From Aquimarina sp. BL5 (GTDB lineage Bacteria > Bacteroidota > Bacteroidia > Flavobacteriales > Flavobacteriaceae), in NCBI RefSeq assembly GCF_003443675.1, contig NZ_CP031963.1:992001-1056000 (forward strand): a stretch of 64,000 nucleotides of DNA, written 5' to 3'. A model generated the notes under the pieces. That model was not told where the DNA came from and did no database searches. It saw nothing but the letters and a program-made list of their open reading frames with translations. Positions 49,852 to 59,136 of this stretch are shown piece after piece. Every line of letters starts with the position of its first letter. Position 1 is the first letter of the stretch. Both the position numbers and the translations under genes were made by a program.

Positions 49852-50664
49852 ATGACATTTACCAAGATCACAGAACAAGCTTCAAACTATGATCATCTGG
49901 AAAAGATGACCATTTCACAATTATTATCTAATATTAATAAAGAAGATAAAACGGTTCCTGAAGCTGTAGAAGAATCTATTCCTCAAATCGAAGCATTAGT
50001 CTCCCAAATTGTTGAGAAACTAAAAAATGGTGGTAGACTTTTCTATATGGGAGCAGGAACTAGTGGTAGATTAGGTGTAGTAGATGCTAGTGAATGCCCT
50101 CCTACTTTTGGAGTTCCTCATGAGTTAGTGATCGGTTTAATTGCAGGTGGTGATCCTGCTATTAGGAAAGCAGTAGAGTTCGCTGAAGATAATACAGAGC
50201 AAGGATGGAAAGACCTAGATACTTATAAAATTTCCGAAAAAGATATTGTTATCGGTATCGCAGCTTCTGGTACAACACCTTATGTCATCGGAGCTCTTAA
50301 AAAATGTAATGAATCTAATATAATTACTGGTTGTATTACCTGTAATGAAGGAAGTCCATTAGCAACAACCGCGCAATATCCAATTGTGGTTACTGTTGGA
50401 CCAGAATTTGTTACTGGAAGTTCACGTATGAAAGCTGGTACTGCTCAAAAATTAGTGCTGAATATGATATCAACTGCTACTATGATTCAATTAGGAAGAG
50501 TAAAAGGCAATAAAATGGTCGATATGCAACTCAGCAATAATAAACTGGTCGATCGTGGTACACGGATGATCATGGAAGAATTGAAAATTGAAAGAGCAGT
50601 AGCTTCAGAACTATTAGAAAAATATGGTAGTGTTCGTAACGCAATAAACAATTATGGAGCCTAA
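49852..50664 (+). CDS. murQ: N-acetylmuramic acid 6-phosphate etherase
   Basis: Cleaves the lactyl ether of MurNAc-6-phosphate to give GlcNAc-6-phosphate in cell-wall recycling. SIS domain with GAGTSGRLGVVDASECPPTF (phosphosugar site and catalytic Glu region) and TGSSRMKAGTAQKLVLNM, both family signatures. 270 residues is slightly shorter than E. coli MurQ. No anmK or murP nearby. It is followed by a DUF6095 gene that overlaps its end by 11 bases. Confidence 0.96.
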   Translation: MTFTKITEQASNYDHLEKMTISQLLSNINKEDKTVPEAVEESIPQIEALVSQIVEKLKNGGRLFYMGAGTSGRLGVVDASECPPTFGVPHELVIGLIAGGDPAIRKAVEFAEDNTEQGWKDLDTYKISEKDIVIGIAASGTTPYVIGALKKCNESNIITGCITCNEGSPLATTAQYPIVVTVGPEFVTGSSRMKAGTAQKLVLNMISTATMIQLGRVKGNKMVDMQLSNNKLVDRGTRMIMEELKIERAVASELLEKYGSVRNAINNYGA

Positions 50665-50887
50665 AAGAACGGATAAAGAATTACTTGGTAAAGGAGTGCA
50701 GCGTATGGCAATTGCATTGATATTTATGTTTATTAGTCCAGTTGTTATACACTCTGCATTTAAGAATCAAGATCATCCTTACTATATTCCTATTTTAATT
50801 TTAGGTCTGACTGGAGCGGCTTTTGCCATATTTATGGCGTTTAGAGGGTTAAAAACAATTATGGATTCCATATTTGGTAAGAAATAA
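50654..50887 (+). CDS. small membrane protein (DUF6095-like)
   Basis: 77 residues, two membrane helices (about 22-39 and 50-67: AIALIFMFISPVVIHSAF, YYIPILILGLTGAAFAIFMAF). It overlaps the end of murQ by 11 bases and is thus translated with it. Proteins of this kind follow murQ in many flavobacteria and are labelled DUF6095 there; no function known. Confidence 0.75.
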   Translation: MEPKRTDKELLGKGVQRMAIALIFMFISPVVIHSAFKNQDHPYYIPILILGLTGAAFAIFMAFRGLKTIMDSIFGKK

Positions 50888-50892
50888 ATGCT

Positions 50893-50919
50893 ATTTTTAA
50901 TACGATACTTATTAAAAAT
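50893..50919. terminator. weak bidirectional hairpin between convergent genes
   Basis: ATTTTTAATA (50893-50902) pairs with TATTAAAAAT (50910-50919) around a 7-base loop. It lies between convergent DUF6095 and lipoprotein genes. The stem has no G-C pair and no T tract follows, so terminator function is doubtful. Confidence 0.35.
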
Positions 50920-50988
50920 GTGAAAAGAGTGATCTTATTCCAAAACCACCCTTTCTCAAAATATTATTTAATATAAGAACTATCTGTA

Positions 50989-51309
50989 TTAGTTCCCTGC
51001 TCCTGCATCTGCACAATCATCTGGTAAAGCATCATACTCTGTTGCAAATACATCATCGGCAATACAGTCAAAATCTCTATACACTTCAATAAGTTGTCTA
51101 AGAGATTCACAAGTACCTTGATTTTGATTCGCATTATATGCAGTAATTGCAGCTTCAACATTTAGTTTAGAAGCCAAAGTCTGATTTTCGCAAGCCACGT
51201 CATCTATCAAATCTTGAGCATCATCACTACCACAAGAGGTTATGAATAAAACAGATGCTACTAATGTTGCTTTTCCTAAGTTTTTAAAAAAATTGTTTTG
51301 GTTTTTCAT
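50989..51309 (-). CDS. small lipoprotein with four internal cysteines
   Basis: 106 residues. Signal peptide ends in LFITSC (lipid-modified Cys26). The mature part is helical and acidic, with cysteines at about 39, 66, 80 and 99 (VACENQ, GTCESLRQ, FDCIADD, DDCADAG), which could form two disulfides. I recognise no family. Such acidic secreted lipoproteins are often species-specific. It stands alone, divergent from vgrG. Confidence 0.7.
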   Translation of the reverse strand: MKNQNNFFKNLGKATLVASVLFITSCGSDDAQDLIDDVACENQTLASKLNVEAAITAYNANQNQGTCESLRQLIEVYRDFDCIADDVFATEYDALPDDCADAGAGN

Positions 51310-51663
51310 TACTTTTTTGTTTTGAAATAAATTGTTAAATCAGCTGTAAACTTAGAAGTCTTATCCTCAAATAAAATCTTACTGAGGACATTCGAACCAA
51401 TTTTGTTGACTAACAGCTAATTTGAAAGGAGCAATGCAATTTCTCTATATATTTTTTGATTATGACTGAACAACGACCTTGTAAGAAGTCGATCATCCTA
51501 TTACAAGCTAAATCTTTAAGTATTCATTTCGTTAAAGACCACAAAATCCCCTACAAACATCCTTAGATAATTACCATTCGTCCCCACTCCTTAGTTTAGA
51601 ATAATACTTAATATTAATTTAATGGAACAAATAGAGTATGCTCTATGTCAACACAAAAATACT
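51310..51663. other. gene-free stretch upstream of vgrG with two small inverted repeats
   Basis: About 312-354 bases depending on the vgrG start. TCCTCA (51364-51369) and TGAGGA (51383-51388) form a 6-bp inverted repeat with 13 bases between; CTTGTAA (51478-51484) and TTACAAG (51501-51507) form a 7-bp one with 16 between. No TAnnTTTG element is seen. One or both may be operator sites for the island or for the divergent lipoprotein gene; this is weak evidence. Confidence 0.4.
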
Positions 51664-53502
51664 ATGGCAACAGATACACAAGTACAAATATTTATAGACG
51701 GAGAACAAATTCCGGCGTTTCAAAATCTATCGTTACATCAAGAAATTGATGCACATCATAGTTTTGAGTTAACCTGCCGAAAAGATGTATTAGAAAATGT
51801 CACAGATAATATAACCGGAGAGAGCGCTAATTTTTTAGGAGCAGTTTTTCTTTTGAAAATTCAGTCAGTTAATGGTTTTTCTGATGATGAAATATTAGAA
51901 TTTAAAGGGATTGTAACTACTGTAAATACTGTTAAGGGATTCTATCAAAAAACGGGAGACCTTGTCCATATCTTAGGTAAAAGTTGCAGTATCATTGCTG
52001 ATGACGGACCTCATTATACTTCTCATCAAGACATTGGAATATCAGAAATTTTAGAAAAAACATTCTCAGGATACGATAAAGGGGTTTTGCAATGTAATAT
52101 TTCTCCAAAAAAAGCAACTCCTATTCACTATAGTGTACAACAAGAAGAGAGTGCTTTCCAATATGCAAGTAGATTAGCAGCTCAATATGGAGAATGGTTT
52201 TATTATAATGGTACTAAATTAGTTTTTGGCAAACCTGAAGGTAAAGATCCCGTAAAGTTGCGTTATGGATATGACCTTCTTGAATTATCAATGAAGCTAG
52301 AAGCCATTCCTAATAATTTCAAATATTTCACCAATGATTACCTAACAGATGGGTATCATGAAGTGAAAACAAAAGAACTAAATTCTAACACAAAAGGATT
52401 TATATCCACTGTTAGTCAAAAAAGCGATAAACTATTTCGGAAGGAAACCCAGGTTTTTGTAAGTGCTCATGATGATCCACAAATGAAATCCAGAATTGAT
52501 GATCAGATATTACATCAAAAACAAGCTAACGAAGTTAATCAGATAAAGGTAACAGGAAAAAGTAGCAACCCAAGTATTACAGTAGGTAGTACTATAGTAA
52601 TAGACGGAGAAACCTCATCCTATGGTGGTTACAGAATTACAAAAATAAAACACAGTTGTACTGAAAATGGCAGATACGAAAACACTTTTGAAGCCGTTAC
52701 CGCAGAAACTGATGCCTATCCTAAAACGTCTATCAAAGCATTCCCGAAAGGTAAATCTCAGACAGCTGTTATAGTTGATAATGTAGATCCTGAAGGAATG
52801 GGACGCGTAAAAATACAATATGCCTGGCAAAAAGAAACAGGAGAAACTTCGCCTTGGATCAGACAAGCCAGTCTTGCAGGAGGTCCAGGGCAAGGAATGT
52901 ATTTTGTACCAGAAAAAGGAGATGAAGTTATTGTTGATCACGAAGGAGGAAATGCAGAAACACCGATTGTAAAAGGTAGTGTAACCAATGCCTCTTCTGT
53001 ACCTGAGAGTTTTAAGAGTGGGAATAATCACCTTAAAGCAATCAAAACCCGAAGTGGGAATCAAGTAACATTAAATGATGCAGATGGTAGTGTAACCATA
53101 GCAGACCCAAGCGGAAATACAATTGTCATGGGTGGCAATGGAGAAATCACGATTAATGCACCAAATAAAATCACCTTCACCTCTACTGATATTGCTATAG
53201 AAGCTAGCAATAACTTAACGATGAATGCAGGTAGTAATATTGCTGCTAGTGCTTCAAGCAATATGAGCTTGGATGGAGGTTCTAATTTTAGTGCTAGTGG
53301 GGGTTCTAAAGCCTCACTTAAAGGAAAAACTACTTCTATTAGTGGAAAACGAATTTCTATTACTGCATCAGTAATGGCGAATATACAGGCCGGAGTAGCA
53401 ATGTCTCTTGCGTCGTTAGGTATAGGTATTGTAGCTGGCGCTACTGCTAAGTTTTTTGGAGGTAATGTTAAAGTAAAAGGAGGAAATGTTGAGATCAATT
53501 AA
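51664..53502 (+). CDS. VgrG-type spike protein of a type VI (or related contractile) secretion system
   Basis: The spike tip that pierces the target and carries effectors. The N-terminal gp27-like half is followed by the gp5 OB fold (about 360-440: PEGMGRVKIQYAW, GGPGQGMYFVPEKGDEVIVDHEGG) and a beta-helix tail with runs such as NNLTMNAGSNIAASASS. After it comes a hydrophobic, glycine-rich end (SLASLGIGIVAGATAKFFGG). I chose ATG 51664 (MATDTQVQIF); the frame extends 14 codons further to 51622. No other T6SS structural gene is in the window: an orphan vgrG island. Confidence 0.92.
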   Translation: MATDTQVQIFIDGEQIPAFQNLSLHQEIDAHHSFELTCRKDVLENVTDNITGESANFLGAVFLLKIQSVNGFSDDEILEFKGIVTTVNTVKGFYQKTGDLVHILGKSCSIIADDGPHYTSHQDIGISEILEKTFSGYDKGVLQCNISPKKATPIHYSVQQEESAFQYASRLAAQYGEWFYYNGTKLVFGKPEGKDPVKLRYGYDLLELSMKLEAIPNNFKYFTNDYLTDGYHEVKTKELNSNTKGFISTVSQKSDKLFRKETQVFVSAHDDPQMKSRIDDQILHQKQANEVNQIKVTGKSSNPSITVGSTIVIDGETSSYGGYRITKIKHSCTENGRYENTFEAVTAETDAYPKTSIKAFPKGKSQTAVIVDNVDPEGMGRVKIQYAWQKETGETSPWIRQASLAGGPGQGMYFVPEKGDEVIVDHEGGNAETPIVKGSVTNASSVPESFKSGNNHLKAIKTRSGNQVTLNDADGSVTIADPSGNTIVMGGNGEITINAPNKITFTSTDIAIEASNNLTMNAGSNIAASASSNMSLDGGSNFSASGGSKASLKGKTTSISGKRISITASVMANIQAGVAMSLASLGIGIVAGATAKFFGGNVKVKGGNVEIN

Positions 53503-53516
53503 CAAAAAATATCATT

Positions 53517-54365
53517 ATGGAAGTAATAGAAAAACAAAGTATTTCGCTACCTAAAACTCCTATACTACTTCGTTATGATATCCAAATAGCAGAAGAGGTG
53601 ATTATTGGAGGAAATAGTAGTAGTCAACTTTTTTCATACAAGACTACTAAAGAATTAATTAAGGTTGATGAGATTGGTTTTTTATATAGTATTAAAGTAG
53701 AAGAAGATACCTACACAAATAGTAATCCAAATATTACACAAGTGAAAGAGCTTTCTATTATACATCATAACTTAGTTTTATATACAAATATTCATGGACA
53801 AATAATAGATGTAGTAAATAGTGCATTTATTAAACAAGAATGGGATACAGCTATGGATAAATTGATTTCAAAGTATAAAAAGGACCTTTCTTCAAAAGAA
53901 ACTATTCTTAATATAAAAAATATGCTTTCTGAAAAGAAGCATTTTTTAGAATATATCAAAAATCATTATTTAATGAAAGCACTGTTTCCAGATATATATC
54001 ATCTAGAATTTGGGAAGCAACTAATTAATAATAATAAAGTTAGAGAACCTATGACTAGTATTGAAATGCCCATACAAATGACAGGAACAATGACCTTAGA
54101 TAAAAATAAAAGTCTAGTGAAAATACTTCAAATGGGGAAATTAAACGATGAAAAATTTGATGGACAACCAATAAAAAAAGAATTAAGAGAAATATATGAT
54201 ATCCCTAATATGCCCGTCGAAATCAACTTAAATATTTTTGAAACTTGTGAGTTAAATTCTTCTTTTTTGATGATTGAAAAAGTTAATTGTCAGGAAATTC
54301 AAATAGGACCAGAATATCTTATCAGGCACGCTATAAAGACGAACCTTATAAAAAAAGAGAGATGA
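53517..54365 (+). CDS. unrecognised protein between VgrG and Rhs; candidate effector adaptor
   Basis: 282 residues, soluble, no signal peptide or membrane helix. Beta-rich N-terminal part (PKTPILLRYDIQIAEEV), a Lys-rich helical centre (about 115-150) and a C-terminal half with TSIEMPIQMTGTMTLDKNKSL and NMPVEINLNIFETCELNS. It is not recognisably an Eag/DUF1795, DUF2169 or DUF4123 chaperone. Position is the main clue: 14 bases after vgrG, and its TGA overlaps the Rhs ATG (ATGA), the place where T6SS adaptor or chaperone genes sit. Function inferred only. Confidence 0.7.
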   Translation: MEVIEKQSISLPKTPILLRYDIQIAEEVIIGGNSSSQLFSYKTTKELIKVDEIGFLYSIKVEEDTYTNSNPNITQVKELSIIHHNLVLYTNIHGQIIDVVNSAFIKQEWDTAMDKLISKYKKDLSSKETILNIKNMLSEKKHFLEYIKNHYLMKALFPDIYHLEFGKQLINNNKVREPMTSIEMPIQMTGTMTLDKNKSLVKILQMGKLNDEKFDGQPIKKELREIYDIPNMPVEINLNIFETCELNSSFLMIEKVNCQEIQIGPEYLIRHAIKTNLIKKER

Positions 54366-57300
54366 GCGCATTAGAATATGTACCAGAAGGTACCTCTTTG
54401 AAATGTAGCAATGCAGTTTCTTGTGTTCCTGCAGAAATCAAAGTGACCAACAATAAAAATGTAAAACTTTATGGAGAAAAAATGGCTTCAATGGCTGACA
54501 TTGCTCCAGAAATAAATATCCCATGCTTTGGACAATGTAAAAATGGACTAAAAACGTGTGTGCCTGCTCCTTCAAAATGGGAGAATGTATCGTCATTAAC
54601 TACGGTTTCTGGAAGTAACTATTTACTAAGTGATAGTTTCTCAATGTGTGGTCAAGGAGGAAAAATTGAGATAGATCTAAATGTGACTTTTACTAAAGAA
54701 AAGGATAGTATGTTGTCCGGTAATGACAAAAGTTCAGGCGAAACAGGTTCTAATGGATCAGGCTCTGGAGCTGGCGGAAAGTCAAGTGGAAATGGTTCTG
54801 GTAATAACAAGTCGAAACCAGAAGAAGATCTATCGAATTTACCCCAAACAATAATAGATAAAACGGATGAAAAAGGATTTAGATATCTTGTCGATGATGA
54901 GTTACGACTTGATATTGCTAGCAATCAAGATTATATTAGAGAGAATAACAACAAAACCTTTTCTGATATTGGTTTTCAATGTTTAGTAGAAAATCCTACA
55001 CATGCAATCCCAGGTATAGATTTTATGAGGGGTTGTTTTCCTCCTCCTAAAATTATTGATGGCCTTATTGCTATTCCTAGAGATTTTATTATTAATAGAG
55101 GACAAGATATAGTTGCCTCAGGCACTACAGACATTTATGATTTGGGAGTAACTGTTAAAGACATAGGTGTTTTGGGTATTGAAAAGGCTGGAGAAGCCTG
55201 GGATGCAGCTCCAGATACTTTTGAAACACTTTCTAACGCTAGTTTTGAAGATTACAAACAAATGGGTAGCGACATGTTTGATAATTTAAAGAATCTACCA
55301 GGAAAAGTAGGTAGTAGTATAGGACAAGCAGCAGGAGGTTGGTTAAAAAGTAAAGCTGATGATGTGAAAAATGCTTGGGGAGCTACAAAAGATTTTGCAG
55401 CAGACCCATCGGCCCTTAATGGGTCTATACTTTCTACAAATGTTAGTAAAATAATTCCTGAAGGTCTAAAAAGACCTGTAAAAACAATTAACAACATAAT
55501 TAAGCCCAAAAAAGGAAAAGCCGCATCAGTTGAAGAAGAAGCTGCAAGAAAAAAAAAGAAAGAAGCAGAAGAGGCTAGAAAAAAGAAAGAAGCGGAAGAA
55601 GCTAAAAAAGCTGAGGAGGCAAAAAAACAAAAAGAGACCGCTATATGCGATAAAAACAAACAAAAGAATCAAAGTTGCGGTGATCCTGTGGATATTGTAA
55701 CAGGAGTCGTGGTATATGATTATGTAGATTTTGAAATTCCGGGAATAATACCTTTAAAATGGGAACGTAATTGGTATTCAGATTCTGAATACTTAGGACC
55801 TCTTGGTCATGGTGTTCATCATAGCTATGATATAAGAATAAAACAATTAAAACATAATTTAAAAGTGATATTACCGGATGGAAGACCTGCTTTTTTCCCC
55901 ATCATAGATACGCACACTAGAGAGTTTTACAATGTAAAGGAAAAACTAACACTGACTTTAGCAAAGGATGAAACTTATGAACTATTCGACCATGAAGCGC
56001 AACTCACTTACAAATTTCAAAATAGAACCGGTCAAATAAAACTTTCAAAAATTTATAATAGTGACGGTTCTACTATACATTTTCAATACATTAATACAAG
56101 ATTACATAGAATTATTGATACTGTTGGAAGAGTTATCAAACTTCATGTTGATCAGCATGAATTGATCACAAAAATCACACTTCATCATAAAGGGAAAGAG
56201 AAAACCTTAGTAAGTTATACGTATAATGAGGCTAAAGATATAATGGCTATTGAAGATGCTCTGGGACAAACAACTAGAGTAACTTATAAAAATCATTTGA
56301 TGTTTTCTAAAACGGATCGTAATGGGCAAACTTATTATTGGGAATATGATGGTTTTAAAACAGGTGCGAAATGTGTACATACTTGGGGAGATGGTGGTGT
56401 TTTGGATTATACAATAGAATATGGTCCGGAATGTAATATTATTACAAATTCTTTAGGGCATCAATCTCTATATTATTATGAAGGTAATCTAGCAACCAAA
56501 GTTGTAGATCCGTTAGGTGGTGAGATCACTAAGAAATATGATAAGAATCAAAACCTTATTAAATTTATAAATGAAGAAGGTAATCAAACAAATTATGATT
56601 ATGATGATAAAGGTAATATTATAGAAGTAAAGTATAGCGATGGGGCTTCTTCAGGATATACTTATGATAATAAAGGGCGCCTACAACTCAAAACGTTTCC
56701 TGAAGGTGGAAGTCTTATAAAATCTTACAAAAAAAACCGATTAGATTGTATTATTTCTCCAGACGGAATAATGACAACCTTTGAATATGACCAAGAAGGT
56801 TTAATTACCAAAGTTTTCGATAATCTAGATAATGAAACCCACTTATTTTATGATGAGGATAAAAATCTAATTGAAATTAAATTGCCCAATGGTGCTATTT
56901 CTTCGTGGGAATATGATGAATGGGGACAATGTATTGCCGCCATCAATCCGGAGAAACACAAACAACAATTTCATTACGATATATTAGGAAGAGTTACCCA
57001 AGTAAAATTACCTGATAACAATACCATTAAGTTAAAATACAATGGATATGAACAGGTAGTTGAAGTAATAGACAAACACCGTACTATAAAGTTTGAATAT
57101 ACACTTGTTGGTAGTCTCAAAACGCGAGAAGAAAATGGTAAAAAAGTATACTTTAGATATGATAATGAAGACCAATTACTTGGAGTCATCAATCGCCAAG
57201 GAGAATCTTATAACTTTACACGCGATGCCAAGGGTAATATAATTAGAGAACAAGGGTATGATGATATTACACGCTATTTTAGTAGAGACAAAGCAGGTAA

Positions 57301-59128
57301 AGTATTAAAAGTAGAGCGTCCTGATAATAAATATAGTATTTATGAGTATGATAAAGGCAGCCGCATTTCTCGAGTAGAACATCATGATGGAAGTTGGGCT
57401 ACATATAGCTATAATAAAGAAGGGTTACTAATAGAAGCTATCAATCCAAACAGTCAATTAAAAATTCTTAGAGATGAAGCAGGAAGAATACTATCAGAAA
57501 ATCAAGATGGACATGTAGTAACTAGTGATTATGGAGAATTAGGAATACGGACAGCAATTAAGAGTAGTTTAGGTGCTGATATCAACTTCGGGCATTCTGC
57601 TATAGGTGAAGGAACTAAAACAACAGCTAAAACCGGAAAAAGCAAAACCTGGGAAGCCGATTATAAGTATAACAGTTTAGGAATGGAAACTGAACGTATA
57701 CTTTCTGGCGGTGTAACCAGTACTTGGAATTACGATAGCGCTGGTAGACCATTACTACAAAAAGTAAGAAACCAAGGCGGAGAACAAAGAAACCGTTCTT
57801 ATAACTGGGATGTCAATAATAAATTAAAAAAAATTACAGATAACTTAACTAGAGGAATTGTTCAATTTAGTTATGATGATTTTAACAATCTAGCTTCTGC
57901 TCAGTACGAAGATGGCAGTTACGATTATAAACTACCCGATGAAGTTGGAAACCTATATCGCACCAAAGGTAAGAATGACAAAGAATATGGTAAAAGTGGT
58001 AAACTCCTACGATCGGGAGGAACAACATATAGGTATGATGAAGAAGGAAATTTAATACAAAAAGATACCCCAAAAGGTCTCTGGAAATACCAATGGGAAG
58101 CTGGGGGAATGTTACATAGCGTTACCAAACCAGACAAAACCCAAATAGTATTTGAGTACGATCCTCTGGGTAGACGAATCACAAAAAAAACACTATCATC
58201 TCAAAAAGAGTCAGGAGATGATAAAATTACAAGATGGATTTGGGATGGAAATGTACCGCTACATGAATGGAAATACAATCTAAAACACCGACCCAAAACG
58301 ATAATCGACGAGTCAGGAAACATCTCAAAAGATAAAAAAGAACCTGTAGAAGAATTAATTACTTGGGTATTTGATCAAGGAACTTTTAAACCCGCAGCAA
58401 AAATAACTAAAGATGAAACCTATTCTATTATTACCGACCACCTAGGTACCCCTATAGAAATGTACGATAGTAAAGGTAAAAAAACTTGGGCTGTAGAGTA
58501 CGACATATATGGAAAAGTTCGTAAACTTGTTACAGGTTCGTTGAATGATTGCCCATATAGATATCAAGGACAGTATGAAGACACTGAAACTAATCTATAT
58601 TATAATAGATTTAGATACTATTCACCAGATTCTGGAACATATATTTCCCAAGATCCAATCAGGTTATCAGGAAACAATCCTAATATTTATGCGTATACTC
58701 ATGATAGTAATACTTGGATCGATGTTTTTGGGCTTGATGAAAAATATAAAGCAGAAACAGTTAATGGTCGTAAGGTTTATAAAAACAATAAAGATGTCAC
58801 ACCTGGAAAACCAGAAATAGTGGATTCAAGTGTTCATCCTTCTATTAGAGAAAGAATCAACAATGGTGAAACAAATTTAGATTTAATGAATGCTGGAAAT
58901 GCTCCTATTGGACCAGATGGAAAGCAGATTAACCTTCATCATATTACAGGAGAAGAACCTGGAGCGATGGTAGAATTAACAGCAACAACTCATAAAAAAT
59001 TTCATAAGGAATTACACGGATTGATTGAAGATGGAAATAGTTTTAGAAATAATAAAGAATTAAAAAATTCATATAATAATTTTAAAAAGAATTATTGGAA
59101 AGAACGAGCTAAAGATTTTGGAAAATAA
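54362..59128 (+). CDS. DUF4280 (PAAR-like)-Rhs polymorphic toxin with LHH nuclease end
   Basis: 1588-residue secreted toxin, chosen ATG overlapping the upstream TGA. Domain order: PAAR-like DUF4280 (about 1-107, INIPCFGQCKNGLKTC and MCGQGGKIEI) which would sit on the VgrG tip; Gly/Ser linker (118-152); unknown region with helices (153-390); K/E/A-rich charged helix (393-425); DUF6531 (about 440-515); Rhs/YD repeats forming the shell; Rhs core (YRYQGQYEDTETNLYYNRFRY and SQDPIRLSGNNP, ending FGLD at about 1459); and the variable toxin (1460-1588) with LHH (HH at 1526-1527, H1544, H1548, H1552), an HNH/ENDO VII-type nuclease. Probable DNase. A SUKH-like immunity gene follows. Confidence 0.9.
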   Translation: MSALEYVPEGTSLKCSNAVSCVPAEIKVTNNKNVKLYGEKMASMADIAPEINIPCFGQCKNGLKTCVPAPSKWENVSSLTTVSGSNYLLSDSFSMCGQGGKIEIDLNVTFTKEKDSMLSGNDKSSGETGSNGSGSGAGGKSSGNGSGNNKSKPEEDLSNLPQTIIDKTDEKGFRYLVDDELRLDIASNQDYIRENNNKTFSDIGFQCLVENPTHAIPGIDFMRGCFPPPKIIDGLIAIPRDFIINRGQDIVASGTTDIYDLGVTVKDIGVLGIEKAGEAWDAAPDTFETLSNASFEDYKQMGSDMFDNLKNLPGKVGSSIGQAAGGWLKSKADDVKNAWGATKDFAADPSALNGSILSTNVSKIIPEGLKRPVKTINNIIKPKKGKAASVEEEAARKKKKEAEEARKKKEAEEAKKAEEAKKQKETAICDKNKQKNQSCGDPVDIVTGVVVYDYVDFEIPGIIPLKWERNWYSDSEYLGPLGHGVHHSYDIRIKQLKHNLKVILPDGRPAFFPIIDTHTREFYNVKEKLTLTLAKDETYELFDHEAQLTYKFQNRTGQIKLSKIYNSDGSTIHFQYINTRLHRIIDTVGRVIKLHVDQHELITKITLHHKGKEKTLVSYTYNEAKDIMAIEDALGQTTRVTYKNHLMFSKTDRNGQTYYWEYDGFKTGAKCVHTWGDGGVLDYTIEYGPECNIITNSLGHQSLYYYEGNLATKVVDPLGGEITKKYDKNQNLIKFINEEGNQTNYDYDDKGNIIEVKYSDGASSGYTYDNKGRLQLKTFPEGGSLIKSYKKNRLDCIISPDGIMTTFEYDQEGLITKVFDNLDNETHLFYDEDKNLIEIKLPNGAISSWEYDEWGQCIAAINPEKHKQQFHYDILGRVTQVKLPDNNTIKLKYNGYEQVVEVIDKHRTIKFEYTLVGSLKTREENGKKVYFRYDNEDQLLGVINRQGESYNFTRDAKGNIIREQGYDDITRYFSRDKAGKVLKVERPDNKYSIYEYDKGSRISRVEHHDGSWATYSYNKEGLLIEAINPNSQLKILRDEAGRILSENQDGHVVTSDYGELGIRTAIKSSLGADINFGHSAIGEGTKTTAKTGKSKTWEADYKYNSLGMETERILSGGVTSTWNYDSAGRPLLQKVRNQGGEQRNRSYNWDVNNKLKKITDNLTRGIVQFSYDDFNNLASAQYEDGSYDYKLPDEVGNLYRTKGKNDKEYGKSGKLLRSGGTTYRYDEEGNLIQKDTPKGLWKYQWEAGGMLHSVTKPDKTQIVFEYDPLGRRITKKTLSSQKESGDDKITRWIWDGNVPLHEWKYNLKHRPKTIIDESGNISKDKKEPVEELITWVFDQGTFKPAAKITKDETYSIITDHLGTPIEMYDSKGKKTWAVEYDIYGKVRKLVTGSLNDCPYRYQGQYEDTETNLYYNRFRYYSPDSGTYISQDPIRLSGNNPNIYAYTHDSNTWIDVFGLDEKYKAETVNGRKVYKNNKDVTPGKPEIVDSSVHPSIRERINNGETNLDLMNAGNAPIGPDGKQINLHHITGEEPGAMVELTATTHKKFHKELHGLIEDGNSFRNNKELKNSYNNFKKNYWKERAKDFGK
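58739..59128 (+). other. C-terminal LHH nuclease domain of the Rhs protein
   Basis: The last 129 residues after FGLD. NLHHITGEEPGAMVELTATT is the LHH signature; further histidines in HKKFHKELHG could complete the metal site. The tail (NKELKNSYNNFKKNYWKER) is Lys/Asn-rich and more AT-rich in DNA than the Rhs shell, as expected for a swappable toxin cassette. Boundaries are set by the end of the Rhs core. Confidence 0.85.
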
Positions 59129-59136
59129 AATTAATT

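Noticed and set aside
53061..53498. 145-codon minus-strand ORF within vgrG
   Set aside because: Mirror of the repetitive beta-helix coding sequence; low-complexity product.
54287..54361. Upstream 25-codon extension of the Rhs protein
   Set aside because: It overlaps the linker gene out of frame and precedes the DUF4280 domain with unrelated sequence; the ATG at 54362 overlaps the upstream stop, as expected.
55545..55640. Purine-rich repeated DNA in the Rhs gene as a tandem repeat or slippage tract
   Set aside because: The repetition follows from coding K/E/A-rich helix; units are not exact enough to be called a tandem repeat, although length variation is conceivable.
55252..55659. 135-codon minus-strand ORF within the Rhs gene
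   Set aside because: Antisense of the K/E/A-rich helix, giving a Ser/Phe/Ala-rich product typical of shadows.
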